Shown in pieces: positions 19,501-27,727 of a stretch of DNA of 53,882 nt. The position numbers and the translations under genes were made by a program. The stretch lies in contig VXNP01000143.1 in assembly GCA_009840525.1 (NCBI GenBank), forward strand, positions 1-53,882, given 5' to 3'. Numbering within the stretch: position 1 is the first letter of the stretch; each line of letters begins with the position of its first letter. Below the pieces are notes generated by a model. That model saw nothing but the letters and a program-made list of their open reading frames with translations. It had not been told where the DNA came from and made no database searches. This DNA is from Gammaproteobacteria bacterium. GTDB taxonomy: Bacteria; Gemmatimonadota; Gemmatimonadetes; Longimicrobiales; Gaopeijiaceae.

Positions 19501-19689
19501 GTGGCCGGCGACGGCGGTGACGCGGCCGCCGCGGGAGGGGCCGACGTAACGGTAGCGCACGCTTCCGAAGAGGTCGTCGCTGAAGGCCGTGGCACCGCCG
19601 TCCTGGGCGGCGACGGGAGCCGGTGGGAGGAGGGCCGCGCCGGTGGCTGCGGCGGCGATCAGGGTCGTGATGGTCAGGAGCCTTCTCAT
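16600..19689 (-). CDS. VPS10/sortilin-type BNR-repeat exoprotein
   Basis: A 1029-residue secreted protein with a signal peptide (residues 1-28, ending PVAAQ). It has many BNR/Asp-box repeats of the SxDGGxxW type (KSTDAGATWEH, RSSDGGASWEN, ISRDGGDSWDR, SVDGGQSWV, SLDGGRTWS, RDNGRTWDD, SFDDGGSWQP), forming the ten-bladed propeller seen in sortilin/VPS10 and sialidase-like proteins. A C-terminal part of about 330 residues is beta-rich, with a helical end. Such proteins are often annotated as glycosyl hydrolases, but catalytic activity is not shown by sequence. The ATG at 19689 follows GGGAGAG and starts the signal peptide; the longer frame adds a non-signal stretch. Confidence 0.88.
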   Translation of the reverse strand: MRRLLTITTLIAAAATGAALLPPAPVAAQDGGATAFSDDLFGSVRYRYVGPSRGGRVTAVAGHVDQASTFYMGATGGGVWKTTDYGHSWHNISDGYIGTGSIGAIRVADSDPNIVYVSTGSDGLRSNVIIGDGVYKSTDAGATWEHIGLEATGNSGAILIHPDDPDLVYVAAIGNPFTPNDERGVYRSSDGGASWENVLFVSDSTGAVDLEFAPDDPNTIYASMWQTERKPWTIISGGMQGGVFISRDGGDSWDRATDGLPTGLRGKSDLAVSAADPDRVYVLIEAPAETGGVYRSDDRGATWRQISDFQPIRNRPFYYNNLEGHPTDPDILWGMAEGHWKSVDGGQSWVAEPTPHGDNHDMWINPENPDILIQSNDGGANVSLDGGRTWSTQYNQPTAELYQVDVSDDFPYRLYAGQQDNSTISVPGLPERSEPGGSQSTWEAHGGCETGPVVPKPGDPDIVYANCKGRFGLYNRRTGQEAQYYVGFGNLYGHNPRDLEYRFQRTVPVHVSPHDPNKVYHGSQFVHVSTNGGQLWETISPDLTAFTPETQVVSGAPITLDVTGEEHFSVLYDIQESVLEPGVIWAGANDGPVHVTRDNGRTWDDVTPPGIGPYGRVQTIAVSHHNPAKAYVAILRYMLGDFTPHTYRTDDYGATWTRITTGDNGVPNHHPVRVVREDPDREGLLYLGTEFGMFISFDDGGSWQPFQLNLPATPITDIKVVQSDLVLSTMGRGFWIMDNLTPLHELGDRVANADAHLFGIRDAYRLRYRAGFGGRLPHEPEFPQAGVNIDYMLASPAQGPVTLDIVGASGEVVRSFSSESPGEYTVPAEPGMREWRLERFGTPRLPSDAGTHRFTWDLTYPGPWDANPARSGRGGPMVPPGMYTARLAAGDWSASRSFEVMLDPRVAAEGIGVQVVERQVELALQARDALSEGRLAVHRINEARERGGGSLADEIEAIERELVTAPIRYSRPMLVDQLQYLYSNLTRADQEPGQDAIVRYDQLHTALEEHVTRLEQLLRVTISDDGAGR

Positions 19690-19818
19690 CAGGGTCTCTC
19701 CCGGGTTGGGGCGAGGGTCGCAATCTGCCGGTTGTGAAACGGCCGGGCGTGCGGCCCGGACATGCATCAGAATGAGAAACTAACGCGTGCGGGGCGAGCC
19801 CTGCAGGTTCGCCGCGTG

Positions 19819-21978
19819 CTAGCGCGCGTCGCGCAGCTTGAATACGTAGAGGGCGTTTCCGGATGTGGGATGGCGAATCTCCGGGGCCAGCAGGCGCGGG
19901 ACGATGCGCGGGCTGCCGCCGCCGAGGCCGGTGCTGACGGCCAGGTATTGTTCGCCCCTGACGGAGAACGTCACGGGGAAGCCCTGGACCGAGGTCCCCA
20001 GCCGGGTCTCCCAGAGCACGTCGCCGGTCGCGATGTCGTAGGCGCGGAAGTAGCGGTCCACGTCGCCCGCGAAGGCGAGGCCGCCGCCGGTGGTGAGGGC
20101 CGCGGTGAGGAACGATGCGCGCTGTTCGACGCTCCACACCTCTTCGAGGGTGCGCACGTCGTAGGCCGCCAGCTTGCCCAGCTTGCCGTCGGTGCCGGGC
20201 ATCTCGGCCCAGTCGCGGTCGGCTACGGTGCCGCCCGAACCCACCTCCATGACGATCTCGCGGCCGGAGATCTCGAGGCAGCTCTGCGAGAGCGGGGTAA
20301 CGAGCAGGTTCGTCTCCGGGCTGTACGCCATCGCGTGCCAGTTGTGGCCGCCCGCCGTGCTGGGGCAGACCGAGATCCACTCGCCCACTTCGGCCTTCAT
20401 GATGTCGGCGCGGTAGGTCACCTCGCCGGTGTTGGGGTCGATGTGGTCGAAGACGTTCTGGTACACCGTCTCGCGGTGCGCGAGGAACTCGCCCGTCTCG
20501 CGGTCCAGCTTCCAGAAGATGCCGTGCTTGCCGATGGCAAAGAGGAGCCTGCGGCCGTCGACGTCCACGAGCATCTGCTCGAAGGACTCGTCCAGGTCGA
20601 GCGCCTCGGCCGGTACGTGCTGGCGATACCAGGCCAGCGAGCCGTCGGCTGCGTTCATGGCCAGCGTGGAACTGGTGTAGAGCGCCGGGTCGAGGGTGGT
20701 GAGGCCGCGGCTGGCGGGCACCCAGGGCTTGGCCTGTGCCGTTCCCCAGTAGATGAGCCCGAGCGCCGGGTCGTAGCTGCCGGTGGTCCACGCGTCCCCG
20801 CCGCCCCGCAGGTGGAGGGGCAGGTCGCCCCAGGTGTCGCCGCCCGGCTCTCCCGGGCGCGCGATGGTGTAGGTGCGCCACACCTCCTCCCCGGTGTCGG
20901 CGTCGTGCGCGGTGATGAAGCAACTGTCCTCGTAGAAGCGCCCGCACCCGTTGATGCCGTTGACCACCAGCCCCTCCACCACGAGGGGGCCCGCGACGTT
21001 TGTGTAGCCCTTGCGGGGATCGGCCACCTGGGTGTCCCACACGGTCTTGCCGGTGCGCGCGTCGAGGGCGACCACGCTGGCATCCTTCGTGGCCAGGAAC
21101 ACCTTGTCCTGGTAGAGCGCCAGGTTGCGCATCTGGTTGAAGCCGCCCGGCCGGACGTGGTCGGGGAACTGGCGCCGGTACTCCCAGAGGAGGTCGCCGG
21201 TGGCGGCGTCGAGCGCCTGGATGATGTTGCCCGGGTTGGCGAGGAACATGATCCCGTCGAGCACCAGCGGGGTGGGCTGGCTGGTCCCGTCGGCCATGGC
21301 CCACACCCAGGCCAGCTCGAGGTCGGCGACGTTCTCGCGCCGGATCTGGTCGAGCGGGCTGTACCCCCAGGCGTCGTAGGTGCGCCGGTACATGAGCCAG
21401 TCGGCGGGGTCGGGATCGCGCAGCATGGCGTCGGTCACGGGGGTGAGCGGGCCGATGCCGCCCTCCACGGTGGTGAGGCCGGTGGCGCGTACCAGTTCCC
21501 CGGTGGGGACTGCGGGACGGTTGGCGGTGGGGGCGGGTTCAGCGGCGGGAGCGGGCTCAGCGGCGGCAGACATCTCCCCCGCCAGCACATCCCCGATCGC
21601 CTGCCCGGACCCCAGCAAGCCCTGGTCGGCCGCCGCCCCGTTGGCCGAGAGCAGGAAGGCGGTCACAGCCAGGTACTGCGCCTCGGTCAGGGTGCCGGGC
21701 TCCTCCGGCGGCATGTCGCGCACTACCGCCAGCAGCTCGTCGAGCGGTGCCGTCCGCCAGGCGGCGAGGAAGTTCCGGCCCGCCAGCTCGGGCGCCTCGA
21801 AGTCGCCGCTCAGGTCGGCGCGGTGGCACTCCGCGCATGAGCGATCGTACACGCCGCGCCCGGCTTCGACCTGCTCGGGAACCAGTCGCACCGCCTCCTG
21901 CGCGGCGAGTGGAGTGGCCAGGGCGAGCTGGGCAGTCAAGGCGAGAGGGATGGCCCGGGAGCGCGGAAACTGCATCAT
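19819..21978 (-). CDS. PQQ-dependent dehydrogenase with N-terminal cytochrome c domain
   Basis: A 719-residue periplasmic quinoprotein. Signal peptide residues 1-27 are followed by a cytochrome c domain with CAECH (Cys48, Cys51, His52) and a likely Met ligand in [11 protein letters not shown]. An Ala/Pro linker (about 135-160) leads into an eight-bladed PQQ propeller with W-motifs ([43 protein letters not shown]) and the PQQ-site segment [18 protein letters not shown] Cys pair (CGRFYEDSC) replaces the adjacent-Cys disulfide of classic alcohol dehydrogenases. The heme is N-terminal, whereas type II alcohol dehydrogenases carry it C-terminally. Substrate is unknown. The start lies at two ATGs just after a CAGTA repeat block. 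Confidence 0.9.
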   Translation of the reverse strand: MMQFPRSRAIPLALTAQLALATPLAAQEAVRLVPEQVEAGRGVYDRSCAECHRADLSGDFEAPELAGRNFLAAWRTAPLDELLAVVRDMPPEEPGTLTEAQYLAVTAFLLSANGAAADQGLLGSGQAIGDVLAGEMSAAAEPAPAAEPAPTANRPAVPTGELVRATGLTTVEGGIGPLTPVTDAMLRDPDPADWLMYRRTYDAWGYSPLDQIRRENVADLELAWVWAMADGTSQPTPLVLDGIMFLANPGNIIQALDAATGDLLWEYRRQFPDHVRPGGFNQMRNLALYQDKVFLATKDASVVALDARTGKTVWDTQVADPRKGYTNVAGPLVVEGLVVNGINGCGRFYEDSCFITAHDADTGEEVWRTYTIARPGEPGGDTWGDLPLHLRGGGDAWTTGSYDPALGLIYWGTAQAKPWVPASRGLTTLDPALYTSSTLAMNAADGSLAWYRQHVPAEALDLDESFEQMLVDVDGRRLLFAIGKHGIFWKLDRETGEFLAHRETVYQNVFDHIDPNTGEVTYRADIMKAEVGEWISVCPSTAGGHNWHAMAYSPETNLLVTPLSQSCLEISGREIVMEVGSGGTVADRDWAEMPGTDGKLGKLAAYDVRTLEEVWSVEQRASFLTAALTTGGGLAFAGDVDRYFRAYDIATGDVLWETRLGTSVQGFPVTFSVRGEQYLAVSTGLGGGSPRIVPRLLAPEIRHPTSGNALYVFKLRDAR

Positions 21979-21983
21979 ATTAT

Positions 21984-22021
21984 CAGTAGATATCAGTAAT
22001 AATCACCAGTAATCATCAGTA
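21984..22021 (-). promoter_or_regulatory. Four phased CAGTA repeats upstream of the PQQ dehydrogenase
   Basis: In the 57-base gap before the PQQ gene, CAGTA occurs at 21984-21988, 21994-21998, 22007-22011 and 22017-22021, in AT-rich context (TATCAGTA twice). Spacing is 10, 13 and 10 bases, close to one helical turn. This fits a transcription-factor binding array or a local promoter for the dehydrogenase; no Shine-Dalgarno is visible between it and the start. Confidence 0.45.
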
Positions 22022-22035
22022 CATCGCCAGGTCGG

Positions 22036-22917
22036 TCAGTGCGTCAGCGCATACAGCACGATGTTGATGCCGAGCGCGTACGACTCCGGGGAGAACCGGA
22101 AGAAGAACGCCTCGTCCTCGCCCTCGCGCTCCCAGCCGTCGGCGATGTCGGTGTTGTGGGTCATGACCACCATCGCCCGCCCTTCCTCGTCGAAGATCGC
22201 GCGGAAGTGCACTTCGGCGCTCTCGAACCCGCGCTCCGAAGTCGCCTGCCGCCCGGTCCGGTACCAGTACTGGATCGAGGGCACCTGCGGTACGTTGCGC
22301 ACCTGGTACAGCCCGTTCAGCAGCAGGTGGTCGCTCGGCACGTCCTGGATGAAGTGATCGGGGAGCACCTCGCGCATGGTCTGTTCCCAGTGCTGCCAGG
22401 CGCGGTCGCCCCAGAAATCGTCCACGTAGAGAAAGCCGCCCTTGAGGAGATAGGTGCGCAGGCGCTCGATCTCCTCGGGGTCGAAGCCGACCGTCCCCAC
22501 ATCCGACATGAAGACGAAGGGGCACTGGAAGATCTGGTCGTCGTCGAGGGTCACGACCGCGTAGAAGGGCTCGCCGTTCTCGGAGCGGCTGACCGCGCTG
22601 GTGGTGAGCTGGGAGAAGCGCAGGGAGAAGTTGGCGTCGGAGTTGGGATAGTCGGTGCGCCATCCCTGGCCGAGCGCCTCGTTGCGCACGCTGCGGTAGG
22701 CGATGCGGCAGAAGGTGAAGCCGAACTCGGCCGCCTCCCCGGGGTTGGCCATGGGCGCCCGCCGGGACCAGCCGCGTCCCCAGCGCTGCGCGCTCGCCGG
22801 GCTGGCAAGGACCGCCGGGGCAACCGTCCAGATCGTGGCCAGGACGAGCGCCCACATGCGCGCCCTGGTCGACGGGACGGCCGCCCTGGCGGCCCGAAGC
22901 GCGTCCCGGCCGCGCAT
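22036..22917 (-). CDS. DUF4159 domain protein
   Basis: A 293-residue exported protein. The signal-like segment at about 21-44 ends in SPASAQ. The DUF4159 domain follows, with FTFCRIAYRSVR, GGFLYVDDFWGD and VPSDHLLLNGLYQV. The domain has a glutamine-amidotransferase-like fold and typically accompanies MoxR/DUF58/VWA clusters; its biochemical role is unknown. The first ATG (22917) is 16 bases after the TPR gene stop; an inner ATG at 22857 would shorten the basic N-terminus and is equally plausible. Gene order suggests co-transcription with the TPR gene. Confidence 0.85.
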   Translation of the reverse strand: MRGRDALRAARAAVPSTRARMWALVLATIWTVAPAVLASPASAQRWGRGWSRRAPMANPGEAAEFGFTFCRIAYRSVRNEALGQGWRTDYPNSDANFSLRFSQLTTSAVSRSENGEPFYAVVTLDDDQIFQCPFVFMSDVGTVGFDPEEIERLRTYLLKGGFLYVDDFWGDRAWQHWEQTMREVLPDHFIQDVPSDHLLLNGLYQVRNVPQVPSIQYWYRTGRQATSERGFESAEVHFRAIFDEEGRAMVVMTHNTDIADGWEREGEDEAFFFRFSPESYALGINIVLYALTH

Positions 22918-22933
22918 CAGAAGGGAGCCCGCA

Positions 22934-24571
22934 TCAGAAGCGTGCCGACATCAGCCAGACATCCGCGTTGGCCCAGTATTCCATGCGCTCGGCCAGCGTC
23001 TCGTCGGCCTCGGCGTCCCGGCCCTGGGCCCGCAGCGCGCGCTCCAGTCCGAAGAGCGACCAGCCGTTGTGCGGATGGTCGTCGAGCGCGGCGCGGAACA
23101 CCTCTTCGGCCTCCGCGTGGCGTCCGGCGTCGTTGAGGATGGCGCCCAGCCAGTGGCGCGCCGCGAAGTTGAGGGGCTCGGGCTCGTCGTAGCGGAGCCC
23201 GTCCTCGACCTCGATGGCCTCCTCCAGCACGCGCACGGCCCCGTCGACATCGCCTTCGGTCGCGAGCATCTCGCCCTCGAGAATCGCGCCAACGATGGTG
23301 ATCAGGTCGACCGCCGAGTGCCCGCGGAAGGGCGCCTCGTCGTCGAGTTCGCCACGCGCCTCCGTCAGCCGCTCCATGTAGAACGCGGCGCTGTCGGGCC
23401 GCTCCATGCGCAGATGGGCATAGCCGCGCCCGAAGTCCCAGAACCCGGCGAAGAGCGGCTGCTCGGGGCGTTCATCGATCGCCAGCACGTCTTCCCAGAA
23501 GCCGAAGCGGACGCCGGTGAGCGACTCGTAGAAGTTGCCGCCCGACACCAGTTTCCCGTAGTTGCGCGAGGCCTGCATGGCGACCGCGCCCTCGCCCGCC
23601 ATGGAGGCCGCGAAGAGCAGCATGTGCAGGTTGTGCGACGGGTAGATGGCGTAACCCAGGTCGTGGTTGGCCTTCTGGTCGGAGTGCCAGGCGAGCGTGT
23701 TGGCGATCACCGCGTCATGCCAGCGCCCGATCCGGTTGTAGGTGTGCGAGGGCATGTGCTGGATGTGGCTCGCACCCGGGATCGACTGGCCGAGGTGATC
23801 CGCGCACGCCTCCGCCTTGCCGGGGCTGGTGGTGGGTTCGGTGGCGTGAACGTAGAGGTGGCAGGCGCCCGGGTGGGCGATGTTCAGCGCGAGGGTCTGC
23901 TCGAGCACCCGGTGGATCTTCTGCACCTCGGGCTTCTCGATGTCCCAGTAGCCGCGCCGGGGCTGGAGCAGCATGAGCGACTCACCGAAGAAGGTGCCGA
24001 CCTCGATGTCGCCGGGATGCGCCTCCCACACCGTCTCCATGGCTGCCGCGTAGGCCTTGTCCAGCTCCAGGCGCTGATCGTCGCCCTCGTGCTCGGGGGC
24101 GTAGCGAACGATCATCGCGTCGATGAGGGCCCGCTCGACGTCGGTGCCGGATTCCGCCGCCAGTTCCTTCGCCTTGTGGATGGCCGCGTAGGCCGTGGGG
24201 GCGTCTTCGGGGAGCATAGCGCCGTTCAGGTAGCGGCCCAGCGACCACGCTTCGCCGAAGTAGCACATGGCGCACCCGGGATCGTGGCGCTGTGCCTCCT
24301 TGAAGGAGCGGTTCGCGTCCGAAGGCGTAAAGGCATACATGAGCTGCATGCCCTGCTTGAAGTACGCCTGCGCTGCTTCGGAGTCGGTGGTGATGGTGCG
24401 CGAGTAGGGCCCGAGGGCCGAGGAAATGAGCAGAACCTCTTCGCCATCGGGAGCCGGACCGGGCCCGTGCTCGTCGTGTTGGGCGGAAAGGGGCGCCGGT
24501 GCCAGGGCGAGCAGAACCGGCGCGGTGCTACAGATGCAGGCGAGAACGAGGCGAAGGTGTTTCCGGGTCAT
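22934..24571 (-). CDS. Exported TPR-repeat protein
   Basis: A 545-residue protein with a signal peptide (residues 1-30, ending PLSAQ) and TPR-like helices throughout. The N-terminal ITTDSEAAQAYFKQGMQLMYAF and CAMCYFGEAWSLG segment is typical of a family of exported TPR proteins in environmental genomes. C-terminal repeats (AARHWLGAILNDAGRHAEAEEVFRAAL) are classic TPRs. It probably acts as a periplasmic scaffold. The conserved CAMC and several histidines (HATEPT, HIQHMPSHTY) could bind metal, which is inference. AGGAGG lies seven bases before the ATG at 24571; the longer open frame upstream is spurious. Confidence 0.85.
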   Translation of the reverse strand: MTRKHLRLVLACICSTAPVLLALAPAPLSAQHDEHGPGPAPDGEEVLLISSALGPYSRTITTDSEAAQAYFKQGMQLMYAFTPSDANRSFKEAQRHDPGCAMCYFGEAWSLGRYLNGAMLPEDAPTAYAAIHKAKELAAESGTDVERALIDAMIVRYAPEHEGDDQRLELDKAYAAAMETVWEAHPGDIEVGTFFGESLMLLQPRRGYWDIEKPEVQKIHRVLEQTLALNIAHPGACHLYVHATEPTTSPGKAEACADHLGQSIPGASHIQHMPSHTYNRIGRWHDAVIANTLAWHSDQKANHDLGYAIYPSHNLHMLLFAASMAGEGAVAMQASRNYGKLVSGGNFYESLTGVRFGFWEDVLAIDERPEQPLFAGFWDFGRGYAHLRMERPDSAAFYMERLTEARGELDDEAPFRGHSAVDLITIVGAILEGEMLATEGDVDGAVRVLEEAIEVEDGLRYDEPEPLNFAARHWLGAILNDAGRHAEAEEVFRAALDDHPHNGWSLFGLERALRAQGRDAEADETLAERMEYWANADVWLMSARF

Positions 24572-24681
24572 GGCGCAGCCTCCTGAGGATGGGTCCGATT
24601 CTCCTCGCAAACTGCCCCGATGAAGGGACGTGCGCCAGAGATGTCGACATGGGACCCGTGCTGGTGCCGTGCCTTGTCGTC

Positions 24682-25206
24682 TCAGCGCCCGCGCGACCTG
24701 AGGTCGCGGTCGAAGTCCTCGAGGTCGCGGTCGTAATCGGTCGTCTGCCGGCCCGGGGCTTCGTGCATGCGCCCCCCGGCCCGGCGCTGGCGCTCGATCA
24801 TGTCGTCGAGCCAGCGCTCGGCGGACTTGCTCTCGCGCCGCGCAAGGTCCTCGACCCGCTCGATGAGGGTGTCGGCGTCGGATCCCAGCATGCGCCGCTC
24901 GCCGATTCCGGCGCCGGTCCCGGGCCGGTCCGGCCAGAGCAGCTCCCCCGTCTCGGCGAACCCCTTCGTGCTGTGCAGCTTGAGCCACCGGTCGAAGCGC
25001 GAGCACAGCCGGATGACCGCGTAGAAGCGCCGGGGACGCCTGCCTCCCCCGGCGATCATGTCGATCACGATCGCGATGACCGACAGGCTCATCAGGACCG
25101 CATCCTTGACCCCGTCCAGCGCGAGCTTGACCTGGAAGACCACGAAGTCGCGGAAGGCGAGGGAGCGGGTGACGACGGGGAGGGAAGGGTTGCCGAGGTG
25201 GTTCAT
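24682..25206 (-). CDS. Hypothetical single-TM protein
   Basis: A 174-residue protein I do not recognise. One hydrophobic segment lies near residues 35-53 (DAVLMSLSVIAIVIDMIAGG), followed by a basic stretch and a charged helical C-terminus rich in Arg, Asp and Glu (RVEDLARRESKSAERWLDDMIERQRR) that ends in a degenerate DRDL repeat (YDRDLEDFDRDL). It is probably an inner-membrane protein with a cytoplasmic coiled tail. It heads the minus-strand run and is divergent from the methyltransferase gene. Confidence 0.6.
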   Translation of the reverse strand: MNHLGNPSLPVVTRSLAFRDFVVFQVKLALDGVKDAVLMSLSVIAIVIDMIAGGGRRPRRFYAVIRLCSRFDRWLKLHSTKGFAETGELLWPDRPGTGAGIGERRMLGSDADTLIERVEDLARRESKSAERWLDDMIERQRRAGGRMHEAPGRQTTDYDRDLEDFDRDLRSRGR

Positions 25207-25330
25207 GGGGCATTCATGTTGGAGTCAGAAGGAGGCGTGCCGAGGACGACCCGTACCAATGTCGTTGGGCCGCGGTCTCTACGCGAGCGATGCCGGCAGG
25301 TGTCGCCGGAAACCCCACCGGAGGCACGGC

Positions 25331-25813
25331 ATGAGTCCGTTGCTGAAGACGGCCCTGTTCACGCTGGTGGTGCCCGGCAGCGTTGCGGTCCTCATCCCGC
25401 TACTCATCGTGGGCGACCGGGTGGCCGCGGGCGGCGTCACTCCCGTGCTCGGCCTCCTTCTCCTGGGGCTCGGCGGGGTCCTCTACCTGCGATCCGCGTG
25501 GGACTTCGCGTCGTTCGGCCGAGGCACGCCCGCGATCACGGACGCGCCGAAGCGGCTCGTGACGCGCGGGTTCTACCGCTACACGCGCAACCCCATGTAC
25601 GTGGCGGTCCTGAGCGCGGTCACGGGGTGGGCCGTTCTCTACGGGATGCCGGTCCTCTGGGCCTACGGGGGCGCGATCTTCGTCTTCTTCTCGCTGTTCA
25701 TCCGGCTCTACGAGGAGCCGCGGCTCACCCGGGAGTTCGGGGACGAGTACGTGGCCTACATGAAGCGGGTCGGGCGCTGGCTGCCGCGTCCTGGTCGCGG
25801 AGGCTCTCGCTGA
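25331..25813 (+). CDS. Isoprenylcysteine carboxyl methyltransferase-family membrane protein
   Basis: A 160-residue membrane protein with about four hydrophobic helices. The SAM-binding C-terminal signature of the ICMT/phospholipid methyltransferase group is clear: LVTRGFYRYTRNPMY followed by EEPRLTREFGDEYVAYMKRVGRWLP. Bacterial members methylate small hydrophobic or lipid substrates; the substrate cannot be deduced. The ATG at 25331 begins directly before the first helix. Confidence 0.88.
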   Translation: MSPLLKTALFTLVVPGSVAVLIPLLIVGDRVAAGGVTPVLGLLLLGLGGVLYLRSAWDFASFGRGTPAITDAPKRLVTRGFYRYTRNPMYVAVLSAVTGWAVLYGMPVLWAYGGAIFVFFSLFIRLYEEPRLTREFGDEYVAYMKRVGRWLPRPGRGGSR

Positions 25814-25869
25814 AGGACCGCGTTTGCGGGATAATGTCGTATAATCATCCGTGATTCGTCGGTATATTA

Positions 25870-25936
25870 GCTTCCCAGATGGGGGGTATTTCGGCAACTT
25901 CCACTTGCCGGAACGCAGCCCCCCGATTTGGGAGGC
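25870..25936. promoter_or_regulatory. Inverted pair of an operator-like element upstream of the AraC-like regulator
   Basis: GCTTCCCAGATGGGGGG (25870-25886) is a near reverse complement of GCCCCCCGATTTGGGAGGC (25918-25936), leaving 31 bases between. Two base changes and one deletion separate the arms. TATAAT at 25839-25844 and TATATT at 25863-25868 lie just upstream. A third copy of the element sits before the ankyrin gene at 27728-27750, which points to a shared binding site rather than a chance hairpin. Confidence 0.5.
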
Positions 25937-26035
25937 GCGACAAAACCGGGATCATGCCATACTGGTATTGTCGAGATCATATTAGAGCAACGAGCTGACC
26001 GGGACGGTTGGTCGAGCGTGTTGCCTCGGGACGGT

Positions 26036-26944
26036 ATGGCACGGACGCAATCGGGACCACTGGTCTACCTGCTGTATTGCGAGGACGGCGAACTGGGCGG
26101 CCGACTGGAGCGAGTGCTCGCCGGCCTGCCGATCGGGCGGGTGACTTCACGGGAGTCGCTCCTGGAGCCGTCCGTGGGCGCCTGCGCAATCGTCTTCGGG
26201 ACCACGACCTGCTCTGACGAGGGTTTCGAGTGGCTGCGATCGACCCTTGGACCTGTGAGCCCCCCCTGCGTCGTGGTGGCGCCGCTTTCGGTGGAATGCC
26301 TGCGGCGACTGTATCCGCTCCGTTCCGGCAGGCTGCAGGTGGTATGGACGGACGAGGCCACGAGCCGCCTGGCCGAAGTGCTCGAGGACTTCAGGAGGGT
26401 AAGCCGGGGTCCGATGTGGCAACTCGGCCTGAACCTGCTCTCGGACTATTCCTTCAGATCCGCCATCAGAGAGACGATCAGCCGGGTCTGCGGCCTGCAC
26501 AGTGATCGCGCCGGCGTCCCGTTCATTCCCGTGCACTCCGTCAGTCACCTGGCCCGTCATGTCGGCCTGGCTGCCTCTACTCTGAGTCGCTACTGGCGCA
26601 GGGAAGTACCTCTTCGGTGCAGCCTGAAGGAATTCCTGAGCTGGGCTGTTCTTCTCTGGGCCGTGCGCGCCCGCTCGGGGGACGCCTGGAACGCCATCGC
26701 CGATCAGGCGGGCCTCCAACGCCGCACCCTGGAGAGGAACTTCATGCGGATGGCCGAATGTACGCTCGCGGCGGCGGCGGACGATCCGGAGCGGGTCGTT
26801 CGGCGATTCAGTGAGTGGGTCGTTTTGGTGTGGCAGCCCCGCCTCGCCCACAGGTCGGGGAGGCACGAGTCCGTTGCCACGTCCGCGTTGCCTCAGCTAC
26901 TTCCTGCGTCCCCCGCTCAACGGCCAAGATCGAGCGGCGTGTAG
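26036..26944 (+). CDS. AraC-like DNA-binding regulator with receiver-like N-terminus
   Basis: About 302 residues. Residues 1-120 look like an alpha/beta receiver-type domain (VYLLYCEDGELGGRLERVL, ACAIVFGTTT, PPCVVVAPLS), but no acceptor Asp is seen at the expected strand end. The C-terminal half has two helix-turn-helix segments, SHLARHVGLAASTLSRYWRR and WNAIADQAGLQRRTLERNF, in the AraC arrangement. It probably binds DNA in response to a non-phosphorylation signal. The ATG at 26036 has only a weak ribosome site; GTG 26018 and TTG 26021 are alternatives. Nearby inverted repeats could be its own operator. Confidence 0.65.
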   Translation: MARTQSGPLVYLLYCEDGELGGRLERVLAGLPIGRVTSRESLLEPSVGACAIVFGTTTCSDEGFEWLRSTLGPVSPPCVVVAPLSVECLRRLYPLRSGRLQVVWTDEATSRLAEVLEDFRRVSRGPMWQLGLNLLSDYSFRSAIRETISRVCGLHSDRAGVPFIPVHSVSHLARHVGLAASTLSRYWRREVPLRCSLKEFLSWAVLLWAVRARSGDAWNAIADQAGLQRRTLERNFMRMAECTLAAAADDPERVVRRFSEWVVLVWQPRLAHRSGRHESVATSALPQLLPASPAQRPRSSGV

Positions 26945-27070
26945 CTAACTTCACCGCCAGTCGCGTTCAGGTCTGCTCCAGCCAGAATCAAGCATTCGGG
27001 TTGGAGTCGCTGCCAATGCAGGCCGTGACCTCCGCGGCGGGCTCCGTTTCACAATGGGGAACTATCGGCT

Positions 27071-27084
27071 GTCGCTAGTGCGAC
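27071..27084. repeat. Small hairpin GTCGC-TAGT-GCGAC
   Basis: A perfect 5-base stem with a 4-base loop, in a 217-base gap between the two regulator genes. An ATTGT/ACAAT inverted pair around CATAAT follows at 27088-27109. No gene is seen in this gap. It could be an operator/promoter of the LuxR-type remnant. Confidence 0.3.
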
Positions 27085-27161
27085 GAAATTGTGCATAATA
27101 GGCGACAATACAGGGCAGACGGCGACCCGGCGTCATCCAGCTTGATTCGCGGGCGAGCATC

Positions 27162-27692
27162 GTGGGCGCGAACGACCGGGCGCGCCGCGTCCTGAGTGAG
27201 AGTGGAGCACTCTCCGACAGGGGTCGTGTCCTGAGCGCGACCGGCTTCGTGGAGAACGACGGGCTGCAGCGGCTGCTGGCCCGTGCGTTGCCTCCGCTCG
27301 GCCTCCCGGCGTCGGCCGGTTCGATGACGATCGCACGGCCCAACGCCCGCACGCGGTTGACCGTTCACGTCACTCCTGTGACCAGGCGCGAATGGGACCT
27401 TCGCGCACAGCGGGTGGCCGCGCTTGTGCTGATCGCCGACCCGGCGAGCCGGCCCCGGATCGATGCAGGGCTCGTGGCGGAGGTACTGAACCTGACTCCG
27501 GCGGAGAGCCGGCTGGCGACCATGTTGGCAGCCGGCCGAACCGTGCGCGAGATCGCCGCCACCGGGCGCACGGAGGGTACGGTCCGCTGGCACCTGAAGC
27601 GGATCTTCCGCAAGCAAGGCATCTCGCGGCAGGCGGACCTGGTGCGGCGGGTGCTGTCGCTGGAGGGCTTTCCCCGGTCTCGCCGTCTCTGA
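27162..27692 (+). CDS. LuxR-type HTH regulator, N-terminally truncated
   Basis: 176 residues. The C-terminal 60 residues are a LuxR HTH (LTPAESRLATMLAAGRTVREIA, then TVRWHLKRIFRKQG). The preceding part is the PAS-like half typical of larger LuxR regulators of about 370 residues (IVGANDRARRVL, AALVLIADP). The same frame continues upstream of the GTG start with family-like sequence (GVIQLDSRASIVGAN) back to a TAG at 27099-27101, but no start codon exists there. The protein therefore looks like a remnant missing the N-terminal half, or a start at a rare codon. It may still bind DNA. Confidence 0.7.
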   Translation: MGANDRARRVLSESGALSDRGRVLSATGFVENDGLQRLLARALPPLGLPASAGSMTIARPNARTRLTVHVTPVTRREWDLRAQRVAALVLIADPASRPRIDAGLVAEVLNLTPAESRLATMLAAGRTVREIAATGRTEGTVRWHLKRIFRKQGISRQADLVRRVLSLEGFPRSRRL

Positions 27693-27727
27693 GGGACACC
27701 CGTCAGCTTCCATGCGCGTCTGACCCG

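Noticed and set aside
22934-25213. Single 759-codon gene covering the TPR and one-TM proteins
   Set aside because: The upstream part overlaps the one-TM gene in another frame; AGGAGG and a signal peptide define the start at 24571.
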